In this document: positions 17,014 through 26,250 of the stretch, piece by piece
How positions within the stretch are numbered: position 1 is the stretch's first letter
Layout of the letters: each line of letters opens with the position of its first letter
NCBI GenBank assembly: GCA_027494015.1
Contig: JAOSJP010000006.1
Span: 55,014 to 119,013 of the forward strand
Reading direction: 5' to 3'
Origin: Anaerolineae bacterium
GTDB lineage: Bacteria > Chloroflexota > Anaerolineae > Aggregatilineales > Aggregatilineaceae
DNA: 64,000 nucleotides
Made by a program: the position numbers and the translations under genes
Notes under the pieces: model-generated
What the model saw: only the letters and a program-made list of their open reading frames with translations
Database searches by the model: none
Told to the model about the DNA's origin: nothing

Positions 17014-18123
17014 ATGACAGCAGCACAGCAGGCCTGGTGGACGGTTGAGCTGGAAGGGATGCCCGGCTTCGAAGCGGCCATGAAGCGGGTCTACGCCTGG
17101 TTCGAGGGAGCGGTGCTCGACCGCCCGCCGATCCGCTTCGTGGCCCACAATGCGTTTGTCGAGCAGGCGAACCAGGCTTATCCTTCCGACAATCTCAAAG
17201 ATCGCTGGTTCGATGCTGAGTTTCAGGTCGAGACGTTCCTCAAGTCCATCGAAGGGCAGCGTTTTCACGGCGAGACATTCCCCATTTTCTGGCCGAACCT
17301 GGGGCCGGAGGTCTACGCGGCGTTCTACGGCGCGACGCTCGAATACGGCGAGGTCACCTCGTGGTCGGTGCCCTTCGTGCGGACGTGGGACGACATGGCC
17401 CGCCTGAAGCTCGACCTGGGCAACGAATACTTCACCAGGCTCGAAGCAATCACGCGCTGCGCCCTCGAGCGGCTGCGCGACAAGGCGCTGATCGGCTACA
17501 CCGACCTGCACCCCGGCGTGGATTGCGCCGCCGCCTGGCGCGACCCGCAGCAGTTCTGCGTAGACCTGATCGAAAGTCCCGACGAGGCGCGCCAACTGAT
17601 CCACCTCGCCATTGACGACTTCGAGCGCATCTACGATCACTTCGACGCCATGCTCAAGGCCGCCGGACAGCCCTCAGGGAGCTGGATGGGCATTCCCTCC
17701 TTCGGGCGGATGCACATCCCTAGCTGCGACTTCTCTTCGCTGATCTCGCCCCGCCTGTTCGAGCGCTTCTGCCTGCCGGTGTTGCAGCGCGAAGTGCAGA
17801 CAATGACCCACAACGTCTTTCACGTGGACGGCAGGGGCGTCGCCCGGCACCTGGACATGATCCTCAGCGTGCCCGGCGTGCACGCCATCCAGTGGGTGCA
17901 GGGCGTGGGCGACGACCAGCCGATCATGCAGTGGGTGCCGCTGATCAAGGAGATTCAGGCCCGCGCGCCGGTCATCATAGACCTCAACCAGCGCGAGCTG
18001 GACGACTTCATGGCCGCCGTCGAGCCGGAAGGCATCTTCCTATGGATGGCCACGCACAGCGAAGAAGAGGAGCTAGACCTGCTCAAGCGCGTCGCGCGCT
18101 GGGGCGGCAAGCGGGTATTTTGA
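17014..18123 (+). CDS. URO-D-family (methyltransferase-like) protein 1
   Basis: A 369-residue (beta/alpha)8-barrel protein of the uroporphyrinogen decarboxylase superfamily. True HemE is unlikely in this sugar context. Many family members move methyl groups to or from corrinoid proteins. Visible: the LGPEVYAAFYGATLEYGEVTSW region, SFGRMHIPSCDFSSLISPRL, and the barrel motif HVDG with H270. The HxD pair replaces the HxC zinc motif of MtaA/MtbA enzymes, so metal binding would differ. The product lies directly downstream of the ABC importer. The substrate is unknown. Confidence 0.72.
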   Translation: MTAAQQAWWTVELEGMPGFEAAMKRVYAWFEGAVLDRPPIRFVAHNAFVEQANQAYPSDNLKDRWFDAEFQVETFLKSIEGQRFHGETFPIFWPNLGPEVYAAFYGATLEYGEVTSWSVPFVRTWDDMARLKLDLGNEYFTRLEAITRCALERLRDKALIGYTDLHPGVDCAAAWRDPQQFCVDLIESPDEARQLIHLAIDDFERIYDHFDAMLKAAGQPSGSWMGIPSFGRMHIPSCDFSSLISPRLFERFCLPVLQREVQTMTHNVFHVDGRGVARHLDMILSVPGVHAIQWVQGVGDDQPIMQWVPLIKEIQARAPVIIDLNQRELDDFMAAVEPEGIFLWMATHSEEEELDLLKRVARWGGKRVF

Positions 18124-18287
18124 GCGAGTGGTCAGTGGTCGGTGATCAGTTTTCAGTAGCAGCGGTCGGTTTTGCTCTGCCGCGCCCGATGTGAGAGTTG
18201 GGTCGGCAGGGGCGGGTATGGTGCACTTTAAGAAATCAGCCAGGACACCCTGCTGCTTGATGGCGCAGGCGGCTGATGCGTGTTTTC

Positions 18288-18374
18288 GTAGGGGCGTATG
18301 GCCATACGCCCCTACGGACCCCCGCCGCCGATCAAGGCGCCCCTGTAGGGGCGGGTTTGGAAACCCGCCCCTAC
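18288..18374. repeat. Two family B palindromes in gap 18124-18602
   Basis: 18288-18315 reads GTAGGGGCGTATGG followed by its exact complement; 18345-18374 is the GGGTTT version. The two differ in the inner arm but each remains self-complementary. The 479-bp gap also contains tgatcagttttcagt-type units at about 18125-18159 and 18518-18575. No gene is visible here. Confidence 0.88.
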
Positions 18375-18602
18375 AAGCCGCGCGTGGTATCTGCGCCAAT
18401 TCGTTAATCTGCATCAACCCCGCCTCTACAAAAACGCCACCAGCCAGTTGCGTCTCTGCGTGACCGTTCGCCCGTGCCACGATGCACTTGCCCGGGGCCT
18501 GCGCTCCGCACGCCTGCTGATCACTGACTACTGACAACCGATCACTGACAACCGATCACTGAAAACCGATCACCGGCAACTTCCAACCAGAAAGGCTACC
18601 TC

Positions 18603-19691
18603 ATGAAACCACGCGAGCGCATTTTGGCTGCACTGAGCCACGAAGAGCCGGACCGCTGCCCGATGCAGATCAGCTTCACGCCGGAGTTCGCCAACCGCCT
18701 GCGCGCCGACCTGCAGGTGAAGGGCCAGGGCGTTCACAACCCACACGGCGGCGGCAACACCTACGAGCTGGAGCGGGCGCTGGGCGAAGACATGCTGCTC
18801 ACCTCGGTCGGCTGGGCCAACTCGTACTACCTGCAGCCGGGCGCGTACACCGACGAATGGGGCATCGGCTGGGACTCTCACCCCTACGAGACGCCGTTCG
18901 GCACCGGGCACTACACCGAGATCGTCTCGCACCCGCTGGCCGACGACAAGGCGATCCTCTCCTACACGCCGCCCGACCCGCACCGCCCGGAGCTATATGC
19001 CGAGGCCGAGCGCGTCCTGCGCGAGTTCCAGGACGATTACTGGATCGTCGGTGTGACGGTGACGACCATCTTCGAGACGGCCTGGGCGCTGCGCGGCCTG
19101 CAACAGATGTTGGTGGATTTCGTCGAAGACCCCGACCTGGCCGACGCCATCCTGGAGATTCCCTACCAGTATCACCTGGCCGCCGCCAGGAAGCTGGTGC
19201 GGATGGGCGTGGACATGATCTGGACGGGCGACGATGTGGGCGCGCAGCGCGCCATGCTCATCTCGCCGCGCCACTGGCGGCGCTTCCTCAAGCCGCGCAT
19301 GGCCCATTTCATCGCCGAGCTAAAGGCGATCAACCCGGCGGTGAAGGTCGCCTATCACACCGACGGCAACGTGCTGCCCATCATCCCGGAGCTGATCGAG
19401 ATCGGCCTGGACATCCTCAACCCCATCCAGCCGGCCAGCATGGACCCCGCCGAGATCAAGCGGCAGTTCGGCGACCGGCTGTGCTTCTGGGGCAGCATGG
19501 ACGAGCAGCACACCCTGCCCTACGGCTCGCCGGACGACGTGCGCGCCGAGGTGTTGCAGCGCCTGCGCACGCTGGGCAGGGGCGGCGGGCTGATCATCGG
19601 CCCCACCCACCATGTGCAGCTTGACACGCCGCTGGAGAACTTCTGGGCGATGGTCCACACCATCCGCGAGACGGCCTACCGCGACCTGTAG
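18603..19691 (+). CDS. URO-D-family (methyltransferase-like) protein 2
   Basis: A 362-residue URO-D-superfamily barrel protein starting KPRERILAALSHEEPDRCPMQ, the usual family opening. It contains VTTIFETAWALRGLQQMLVDF, GVDMIWTGDDVGAQRAMLISP and the HTDGN motif with H252, followed by LNPIQPASMDPAEIK and GSMDEQHTLPYG. The HTDG motif occupies the place of the HxCG zinc motif of corrinoid methyltransferases. It is similar in layout to the next URO-D-like gene, suggesting ancient duplication with divergence. Confidence 0.75.
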   Translation: MKPRERILAALSHEEPDRCPMQISFTPEFANRLRADLQVKGQGVHNPHGGGNTYELERALGEDMLLTSVGWANSYYLQPGAYTDEWGIGWDSHPYETPFGTGHYTEIVSHPLADDKAILSYTPPDPHRPELYAEAERVLREFQDDYWIVGVTVTTIFETAWALRGLQQMLVDFVEDPDLADAILEIPYQYHLAAARKLVRMGVDMIWTGDDVGAQRAMLISPRHWRRFLKPRMAHFIAELKAINPAVKVAYHTDGNVLPIIPELIEIGLDILNPIQPASMDPAEIKRQFGDRLCFWGSMDEQHTLPYGSPDDVRAEVLQRLRTLGRGGGLIIGPTHHVQLDTPLENFWAMVHTIRETAYRDL

Positions 19692-19734
19692 CGGGGCGCT
19701 TGTGGGAAGCGGGGCGCTTCCTGTAGGGTTCTGC

Positions 19735-19834
19735 GTAGGGGCGTATCGCGATACGCCCCTACGGACCGCGCCCCGCGAACCGATGGTCGGGATGGACATT
19801 TGCTTGTAGGGGAGGGTTTGAAACCCTCCCCTAT
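19735..19834. repeat. Two family B palindromes in gap 19692-19867
   Basis: 19735-19762 is the GTATCG/CGATAC version; 19806-19834 is a GTAGGGGAGGGTTT version with a shorter centre. The short gap holds no gene. Confidence 0.85.
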
Positions 19835-19867
19835 ACCAAAGGCGAACACACCCTGAAGGACACACCC

Positions 19868-20902
19868 ATGACCCTCACCCCCAAAGAACGAATGCGGCGG
19901 GCGTTGCGCTACGAGCCGCTTGACCGCCTGCCCACACAGATCAATTACACCGGCGCGGTGGGCGAGCGGCTGGCCGCGCACTTCGGCATTGCCCGCGCCG
20001 AACTGCCCCATCGCCTGGGCAACCACCTGCTGCGCGTGGACATCAGCCACACCCCGCGCCTGAGCGACGACGGGAAAGTTACCTATGACTGGTGGGGCGC
20101 GGGCTTCGACACCCAGGAAGAAGGCTACTTCATCCGCCACAGCCCGCTGGCGGAGAACAAAGACCTGGACGCCTTCCCCTGGCCCGATCCGCACGCCCCC
20201 GAACTGCTGCGCGACGCTGAGCGGGCCATCGCCGCCGACGCGGGCCAGCACTTCGTCGCCCCCAACTTCGGCTTCGCCCTGTTCGAGCGGGCCTACACCC
20301 TGCGCGGCTTCGACACATTCCTGGCCGATATGGCCCTCGACCCGGACTTCGCCGGGGAGCTGCTGGATCGCATCGCCGCCATCCAGGAAACGCTGATCCA
20401 CCGCTTCCTCGCCCTGGGCGTGGACGGCGTGTATTTCGGCGACGACTACGGCGCGCAGAAGCACACGCTCTTCTCGCCGCGCATGTGGCGGGCGCTGATC
20501 AAGCCCCGCCTGGCGCGGCTGTTTGCGCCGGCCCGCGAGGCCGGGCTGCCGGTGCTGATGCACTCCGACGGCGACATCGCCGCCATCCTGCCCGACCTGG
20601 TGGAGATCGGGCTGACGGCGCTCAACCCCGTCCAGCCGGAGGTGATCGAGCACGGCTGGCTGCGGGCGACCTTCGGCGAGCGGCTGGCCTATTACGGCGG
20701 CGTCTCGACGCAGACGGTGCTGCCGCACGGCTCCCCGGCGGAGGTGCGCGCGGCAGTTTTCGCGGCGGCGCGCGCCCTGGCCCCCGGCGGCACGGGGCTG
20801 GTCATTGCGCCCTCGCACCGCATGATGCAGGACATTCCCCCGGCAAACGTCGAGGCGCTGCTGGACGCTTTTGCCGAATTGGAGGGAGACGCATGGCGCT
20901 GA
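19868..20902 (+). CDS. URO-D-family (methyltransferase-like) protein 3
   Basis: A 344-residue URO-D-superfamily protein opening TPKERMRRALRYEPLDRLPTQ. Motifs in order: FALFERAYTLRGFDTFLADM, GVDGVYFGDDYGAQKHTLFSP, HSDGD with H232, LNPVQPEVIEHGWLR and GGVSTQTVLPHGSPAEVR. Its 3' end overlaps the start of the galactokinase-like gene by 10 nt, so the two are probably translated together; this ties the protein's role to sugar metabolism. Whether it is a methyltransferase, decarboxylase or something else is not decided by sequence. Confidence 0.75.
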   Translation: MTLTPKERMRRALRYEPLDRLPTQINYTGAVGERLAAHFGIARAELPHRLGNHLLRVDISHTPRLSDDGKVTYDWWGAGFDTQEEGYFIRHSPLAENKDLDAFPWPDPHAPELLRDAERAIAADAGQHFVAPNFGFALFERAYTLRGFDTFLADMALDPDFAGELLDRIAAIQETLIHRFLALGVDGVYFGDDYGAQKHTLFSPRMWRALIKPRLARLFAPAREAGLPVLMHSDGDIAAILPDLVEIGLTALNPVQPEVIEHGWLRATFGERLAYYGGVSTQTVLPHGSPAEVRAAVFAAARALAPGGTGLVIAPSHRMMQDIPPANVEALLDAFAELEGDAWR

Positions 20903-22074
20903 GCGAGATGGACGAGCGGATCGCGCGCGTGCGGACGGCGTTTGCGGCGCTGTATGGCGGGGAGCCGACCCTCTGGGTGCAGGCACCGGGCCGCGTGGAC
21001 CTGATGGGCAGCCATACCGATTACAACGAAGGCTATGTGCTGACCATGCCCATTGACCGCACGACGTGGATCGCTGCCCGCCCGCGCGCCGACCGCCAGG
21101 TGACGGTGCACTCGCTCAACCTTGAGGGCGGCGAGACCTTCAGCCTGGACGACATTCAGCGCAGCGCAGCAGTGCCCTGGACGGACTACGTGCGCGGCGT
21201 GGCCAGGGTGCTGCAGGACGAGGGCTACGCTCTGCGCGGCTTCGACGGGCTGGTGCACAGCACGGTGCCCTTCGGCAGCGGGCTGAGTTCGTCGGCGGCG
21301 CTGGAAGTGGCGACGGCCACGCTGTTCAACGAGTTGGGCGACCTGGGCCTCGCTGCGGTGCGGCTGGCCGTGCTCTGCCAGCGGGCGGAGAACGCCTTCG
21401 TCGGCGTCAACTGCGGCATCCTCGACCAGTACACGTCGGCGGCGGGGCAGGCCGGGCACGTCCTGCTGCTCGACTGCCGCCACCTGACGCACAGCGTCGC
21501 GCCCATTCACCCGGACATTCGCATCGTCATCTGCGACACGCGCTACAAACGCGCCCTCACCGGCTCAGAATACCCGCAGCGGCGCGCCCAGTGCGAGGCG
21601 GGAGCGGCGACGCTGGCGGCGATCACCCCCGGCGTGCGGACGCTGCGCGACGCCACGCTGGAGCAGCTTGAGACAGGGCGCGCGGTGCTCGACGATACGG
21701 TCTACCGGCGGAGCCGCTTCATCATCCAGGAAAATCAGCGCGTGCTCGACCTGGGCGGGGCTTTGTCGGCGAAGGATGTGCCCTGCATCGCCGCGCTGAC
21801 GGCGGAGTCGTTCGCCGGGGCGCGCGACCTGTACGAGATCGTCGTGCCGCAGATGGAGGCGATGATCGCCGCCATGCGCTGCGCGCCCGGCGTGCTCGGC
21901 GCGCGGCAGGCGGGCGCGGGCTTCGGCGGGTGTCTGGTCGCTTTCGTCGAGCGCGACTGTGTGGACGAGTTCGGCGCGCACGTCCGCGCCGCCTACCAGG
22001 ACGCGACCGGCATCGAGAGCGCGGTCTACGCGGTCGAGGCAGCGCCGGGCGCGGGACTGCTGGCGGTTGAGTAG
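20893..22074 (+). CDS. galK: GHMP kinase, galactokinase-like
   Basis: A 393-residue ATP-dependent sugar-1-kinase. The galactokinase signature region reads APGRVDLMGSHTDYNEGYVL (31-50). The GHMP ATP loop is PFGSGLSSSAALE, and the C-terminal motif ARQAGAGFGGCLVAFV is intact. In canonical galactokinases the signature has GEHTDYN, with the Glu contacting the sugar; here it is Ser40, so the accepted sugar may differ. It overlaps the upstream URO-D-like gene and ends the rightward operon. Confidence 0.82.
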   Translation: MALSEMDERIARVRTAFAALYGGEPTLWVQAPGRVDLMGSHTDYNEGYVLTMPIDRTTWIAARPRADRQVTVHSLNLEGGETFSLDDIQRSAAVPWTDYVRGVARVLQDEGYALRGFDGLVHSTVPFGSGLSSSAALEVATATLFNELGDLGLAAVRLAVLCQRAENAFVGVNCGILDQYTSAAGQAGHVLLLDCRHLTHSVAPIHPDIRIVICDTRYKRALTGSEYPQRRAQCEAGAATLAAITPGVRTLRDATLEQLETGRAVLDDTVYRRSRFIIQENQRVLDLGGALSAKDVPCIAALTAESFAGARDLYEIVVPQMEAMIAAMRCAPGVLGARQAGAGFGGCLVAFVERDCVDEFGAHVRAAYQDATGIESAVYAVEAAPGAGLLAVE

Positions 22075-22084
22075 CGGGAGAGAT

Positions 22085-23299
22085 TCATCGCGAGACGCCC
22101 ATGTTACCCACAGATACCCACCGGTGGGGAAGGGGGGGGGGGCAGAGGCGCAAAGATGTGGGTAATGAAAGAGCAGAGGGCACAGACCGGGAAACAGACT
22201 TCCGAAGTCTCCGAAGACTTCGGAAGTCTGTTCTTGTTCTCTCCGCGTTCTCCGCGCCTCTGCGGTATGCTCCACCTATCCCTGCGCCGCGCGCAACGCC
22301 GCAATCAGCGCGCGCAGCGAGTCGCACTCGCCCGCTGACGCCGCCCGCCGTGCAGCGCCAGCGCGGGCTTTCTTCCTCGCCCAGCACCTCGACGCGGGCG
22401 AACGCCTCGCCGCCCTCGCCCACCACGCGGTAGCCCTCGCGCTCCAGCGCGCGGCGCGTCCACAGCGCGGTCACGCCCCCGCCGATCAGCGCCACGCAGC
22501 CTGTGCGCGCCGCGACGATGGCGAATGTCCCCGTCTGCCGGTCGAAGGCGATCCCCTCGCTGTGGAAGGTCGCTTCCAGCGCGCCGCTCAGCACCAGGTC
22601 TTCGGGCGCGCCGTCGTGCAGCGGCCCGCCGCTCGGCAGCAGCCACAGCCGGTCGGCGCTGCGCAGGGCCAGGTCGAGGTCGTGGGTCGAAAGGAGGATG
22701 GCCCGCCCGGTCTGGCGGGTCAGGGCGCGCAGCACGCGCATGATCTCGACGCGGTTGGGCAGGTCGAGGAAGGCCGTCGGCTCGTCGAGCAGCATGACCA
22801 GCGGCTCCTGGGCCAGCGCGCGGGCGATCATGATCTTCTGGCGCTCGCCGTCGCTCAGTTCGCCGATCGGGCGCGCGGCGAGCGGTCTGGCCCCCACCGC
22901 TTCCATCGCCCAGCGGACGACCGCCTCATCGTGTGCGCTCAGCCGTCCCGTCCAGTCGGTGTAGGGATGGCGGCCCAGCGCCGCCAGCGCGTAGGCGGTC
23001 AGGTGCCCGTCTTCGACGCGGTCGGTCAGCACGACGCTCATCCGCCGGGCGCGCTCGCGCGGCTCCAGCGCGGCAACCAGGTCGCCGCCCAGCCGCACTT
23101 CCCCGGCCAGCGCTGGCTGCATCCCGGCCAGCGTGCGCAGCAGCGTGGACTTGCCCGCGCCGTTCGGCCCGGCCAGGCAGACCAGCTCGCCGGGGTAGAG
23201 CGCCGCTGCCAGGCGCTCGGCGACGACGGTCGGCGCGCGGCGCGGCGCGGCATAGCCGATGGTCAGGTCGCGGGCGGTGAGGACGGGAGCGGGTATCAT
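22085..23299 (-). CDS. btuD: Cobalamin ABC transporter ATP-binding protein (C-terminus frameshifted)
   Basis: An FecE/BtuD-type ATPase with Walker A GPNGAGKST, signature LSDGERQ, Walker B LVMLLDEPT and H-loop LSTHDLDLAL. Start is ATG 23299, after the permease gene. The open frame continues to 22085 through a family A palindrome, giving an unnatural tail. In another frame the DNA around 22276-22330 encodes ECDSLRALIAALRAAQG then stop at 22276, which looks like the true C-terminus. A one-base shift near 22330-22360 is likely. It is the third gene of the riboswitch-controlled operon. Confidence 0.82.
   Translation of the reverse strand: MIPAPVLTARDLTIGYAAPRRAPTVVAERLAAALYPGELVCLAGPNGAGKSTLLRTLAGMQPALAGEVRLGGDLVAALEPRERARRMSVVLTDRVEDGHLTAYALAALGRHPYTDWTGRLSAHDEAVVRWAMEAVGARPLAARPIGELSDGERQKIMIARALAQEPLVMLLDEPTAFLDLPNRVEIMRVLRALTRQTGRAILLSTHDLDLALRSADRLWLLPSGGPLHDGAPEDLVLSGALEATFHSEGIAFDRQTGTFAIVAARTGCVALIGGGVTALWTRRALEREGYRVVGEGGEAFARVEVLGEEESPRWRCTAGGVSGRVRLAARADCGVARGAGIGGAYRRGAENAERTRTDFRSLRRLRKSVSRSVPSALSLPTSLRLCPPPLPHRWVSVGNMGVSR
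22196..22229. repeat. Family A palindrome
   Basis: AGACTTCCGAAGTCT and its complement around a CCGA centre, between the convergent galactokinase-like and btuD genes; it could serve as a bidirectional terminator. Confidence 0.82.
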
Positions 23300-23313
23300 C
23301 AGCCAGCGGGCAC

Positions 23314-24438
23314 CTAGCCGGAAACCGGGGGCCGCGCGCCGCCCCGTCGCAGGATGACCCAGGCGACGACCGGCGCGCCGATCAGCGCGGTGACTGCGTT
23401 GAGCGGCAGCACCGTCTGCGTGCCCGGCATCTGGGCGATGATGTCGGCGACGAGCGCCAGCAGCGCGCCCAGCAGCGCACAGGCGGGCAGCAGCAGCCGG
23501 TGATCGGACGAGCGGAACAGGTTGCGCGCCAGGTGCGGCACAGCGATGCCCAGGAAGCCAATCGGCCCGCAGAAGGCGGTCACCGCGCCAGCCAGCACAG
23601 CAGCGCTGAGGATGATCGCCAGGCGCGCGCGGCGCACGTTGAGGCCCATCGTCTGGGCGTAGGTCTCGCCGAGCAGCAGCGCGTTGAGCGGCTTGGCCAG
23701 GGTCATCGCCACGGCCAGGGCCAGCAGCACCGCCGGAATCAGGGCGTGAAGCTGGCTCCACGTCACCCCGCCGAAGCTGCCGAACGTCCAGTTGATGTAC
23801 GCCTGGATGCGCTCGGCGATGCTGAAGTAGAGCAACAGGCTGACCAGCGCAGCGGTCGCGTAGCCGACCATCAGCCCCATGATCAGCAGGGTCGTCGTGC
23901 TGGGCACGCGCCGGGCGACGAACAGCATCAATCCCAGCACCAGCCCCGCCCCCAGGCTGGCCGCCAGCGTCAGCCCGAAGTTGCCCAGCAGCCCCAGCCC
24001 GGCCAGCATCGAGGTCGCCGAGACGCCGGCCACGCCCACCGACAGCACGACCAGGGCCACGCCCAGGCTCGCCCCGGAGTTGATGCCCAGCACGAACGGG
24101 TCGGCCAGCGGGTTGCGGAAGAGCGTCTGCATCTGCAAGCCAGCGACGGCCAGGGCCGCCCCGGCCAGCGTCGCCGTGATCGCTTTGGGCAGGCGGAACT
24201 TGAGCACAATCGTCGTCCACGTCTGGCGCGCCGGCTCCTCGCCGACGAGAATCCTGGCGATGTCGCGCAGCGGAATCTCCACCGAGCCAAGCGTCAGGCT
24301 GAGCAGGAAGACTCCTGCCAGCGCCAGCAGCAGGCCCAGCAGCACAAAGCGGCGCACCCCCAGCCGCGGCCAGTCGGCGGAGCGCGCAACCGGGCCAGTG
24401 GGTGCCTGGGGGATGGGGCGTAGCGTGATCTCGGCCAT
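23314..24438 (-). CDS. btuC: Cobalamin ABC transporter permease (FecCD family)
   Basis: A 374-residue inner-membrane protein with about ten hydrophobic segments. FecCD signatures include GAALAVAGLQMQTLFRNPLADPFVLGINSGAS, read here as the conserved Q-x-x-x-RNPLA-P-x-x-LG block, and the CGPIGFLGIAVPHLAR loop that contacts the ATPase. The ATG at 24438 gives a normal N-terminus. It is part of btuF-btuC-btuD; cobalamin specificity is inferred from the upstream riboswitch, since the family also moves iron-siderophores and haem. Confidence 0.88.
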   Translation of the reverse strand: MAEITLRPIPQAPTGPVARSADWPRLGVRRFVLLGLLLALAGVFLLSLTLGSVEIPLRDIARILVGEEPARQTWTTIVLKFRLPKAITATLAGAALAVAGLQMQTLFRNPLADPFVLGINSGASLGVALVVLSVGVAGVSATSMLAGLGLLGNFGLTLAASLGAGLVLGLMLFVARRVPSTTTLLIMGLMVGYATAALVSLLLYFSIAERIQAYINWTFGSFGGVTWSQLHALIPAVLLALAVAMTLAKPLNALLLGETYAQTMGLNVRRARLAIILSAAVLAGAVTAFCGPIGFLGIAVPHLARNLFRSSDHRLLLPACALLGALLALVADIIAQMPGTQTVLPLNAVTALIGAPVVAWVILRRGGARPPVSG

Positions 24439-24546
24439 GTGCGTTCCTTTGGGAGCGGGGAGGCTGTCTGGGCAAAACGCCCCTCCCCCTGGCCCCCTCC
24501 CCGGCAGAGCCAGAGAGGGGGAGCGTGCCACACTCGGCGGTCAAGT

Positions 24547-24575
24547 CCCCCTCTCTAGCTCGGCTGGAGAGGGGG
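24547..24575. repeat. Family C hairpin between btuF and btuC
   Basis: CCCCCTCTCTAGCTC facing GGCTGGAGAGGGGG inside the operon, in the 175-bp gap 24439-24613. Confidence 0.75.
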
Positions 24576-24613
24576 ATTGAGGGGGTGAGGCCTCTCGCCT
24601 CCCTACTCCACAC

Positions 24614-25801
24614 TCACTTCAACTGACGATAGAATACCATCTCGTGATCGGGCAGCAGCTCCGGATGGAAGATAGCCACCAGGTCAGCCAGAATCCAGTG
24701 CGGGTGGGCGATGCCGCCCTCGTAGTAGTAATTGCCGCCGAAGTCGTTCAGGTACAGGTTGTTGCTCCAGGCATTGTCGTTCTGCACGGCAGCGAACTCG
24801 GCGAAACGCTCGTCGGTCGCCAGCATATCGGCCTTGCTCATCCAAAAGCCGCCCGCGTTGACCCAGAAATCGGCGTCGGCGGCGCGCTCCAGCACCGCCT
24901 CGAAGGCGAGCGCCTGGCTGCCGCTGGACTCGTCGTCCGCCCACAGGTAATCCGCGCCCGCGTCGGCCAGCAGGCGGGCGGTGTAGCTGCCGCCGCCGGC
25001 CATGTACCAGGTGCCCTGCCAGGGCGCGTCCACGAAGACGGTCGGGCGCTCCGCTGCGCCAGAGGCCAGCGCGACCAACGCCTGGTAGTCGTCCGCAATT
25101 TCGCTGAAGATCGCTTCGGCCTCGGCCTCGCGGTTGTAGAACAGGGCCACGAACTTGACCCACTCGGCGCGGCCCAGCGGCGTCTTCTCCAGCCAGTCGC
25201 CGGTCAGCACAACGGGCAGGCCCGCCTCGATCAAGACGGGGTGCGCGTCGTACTCGATCAGCCCGGAGCTGGAGGCGAAGATCAGGCTCGGCTCCAGGTC
25301 GAGCACCGTCTCCACGCTGACGCCCGCTCCCTCGCCCACCTCGACCAGCTCGCCCGCGTCAATGCGCGCGCGCACGTCGGGCGTGGTCACGTAGTCGAAC
25401 TCGTCGTGGCCCACCAGGTGATCGAGCAGGTCCAGCTCGGCGACGAACGGCAGATAGGTGGTGGCCATCGTCACCAGCGACGCCGCCGGCACCTCGATCA
25501 CCGCGTCGGCGTCCACGCCGTCCGGCGCGGGCGTGCCACACTGCACCAGGACGTAACGCACCGGCTCGGAGCCGCGCCACGTCTCATTGATGGAGACTAT
25601 TTTGTAGTTAGCGAAATACTCGACGGAGAAGTTCTCGGCGTACCCGACAGTGGCCTTCTGCGGAAAGTAGTCGGCGGCAGGATCGTAGCTCTCGGCGCAG
25701 CCGGCGGTGATGTTGGTCGGCGGCTCCTGGGCGGCAACCGGCGCAAAGGCGGCGGCCAGGCTCAGAACCAGCAGAATACTCAGAATCAGGCGCGAACTCA
25801 T
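24614..25801 (-). CDS. btuF: Cobalamin ABC transporter substrate-binding protein
   Basis: A 395-residue secreted binding protein (Peripla_BP_2 type). Signal peptide: SSRLILSILLVLSLAAAFAPVAAQ. Two lobes are joined by a long helix; the segments YVTTPDVRARIDAGELVEVG, VLDLEPSLIFAS and GGSYTARLLADAGADYLWAD are typical of the metal-chelate binding family. The ATG at 25801 is the only start that places the signal peptide at the N-terminus. The cobalamin riboswitch about 280 nt upstream makes corrinoid the best ligand guess. Confidence 0.87.
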   Translation of the reverse strand: MSSRLILSILLVLSLAAAFAPVAAQEPPTNITAGCAESYDPAADYFPQKATVGYAENFSVEYFANYKIVSINETWRGSEPVRYVLVQCGTPAPDGVDADAVIEVPAASLVTMATTYLPFVAELDLLDHLVGHDEFDYVTTPDVRARIDAGELVEVGEGAGVSVETVLDLEPSLIFASSSGLIEYDAHPVLIEAGLPVVLTGDWLEKTPLGRAEWVKFVALFYNREAEAEAIFSEIADDYQALVALASGAAERPTVFVDAPWQGTWYMAGGGSYTARLLADAGADYLWADDESSGSQALAFEAVLERAADADFWVNAGGFWMSKADMLATDERFAEFAAVQNDNAWSNNLYLNDFGGNYYYEGGIAHPHWILADLVAIFHPELLPDHEMVFYRQLK

Positions 25802-25952
25802 GGCATATGCTCCTCTCGACGATGACTCTCTGCGACACAAAAACCTCGTTTGCGCGCATGGCCCGATCGTCGCGCGGATGGCGCGCGGAAGATGCAGCCG
25901 GAACGCCCCCTTGCCCGCCGCCAGCAGGCGGGACAGGATGCGCCTTCCCGCC

Positions 25953-25986
25953 ACAACAAAAACGCCCGACGCGAAGGTCGGGCGCT
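25953..25986 (-). terminator. Riboswitch expression platform terminator
   Basis: On the minus strand, CGCCCGACCTTCGCGTCGGGCG forms a GC-rich hairpin (two 8-bp arms) directly followed by TTTTTGTTG. It lies between the aptamer and btuF, the place expected for ligand-controlled termination. Confidence 0.8.
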
Positions 25987-26078
25987 GGCTGCGTGCGCTC
26001 GCTGTGAGCGCGGCGGGGCCGGTTCACAGCGGGAAGGCGGGCGCCGTACTTCCATCTCCCTCCGCGAGACGATGAAAG

Positions 26079-26218
26079 CGAGTAGAGGCGGGCGACCTGG
26101 CTCCCTGGCGCACGACACAGATCATGCGGTCAGGATACAGTTGCGGGACAGCGCTGGACTCACACCAGCTTCGCCTTTACGCTCCGCCATCCGGGGCGTT
26201 GAGCACCTCTACCACCAC
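26079..26218 (-). promoter_or_regulatory. Cobalamin riboswitch aptamer
   Basis: On the minus strand the core reads GCTGGTGTGAGTCCAGCG then CTGTCCCGCAACTGTA (about 26138-26171), matching the conserved core and B12-box region of cobalamin riboswitches. Closing pairing TAGAGG (26206-26212) with CCTCTA (26083-26088) brackets the domain. The edges are approximate. It lies between a clear promoter and the btuFCD operon and, with the downstream terminator, should switch off uptake when cobalamin is plentiful. Confidence 0.88.
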
Positions 26219-26250
26219 GGGACTATGCGATTGGTAATGCACTGCCCGGC

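Noticed and set aside
17014..20902. Haem biosynthesis genes (hemE)
   Set aside because: There are three divergent copies in a sugar operon, with no other haem genes nearby and an HxDG motif pattern unlike HemE.
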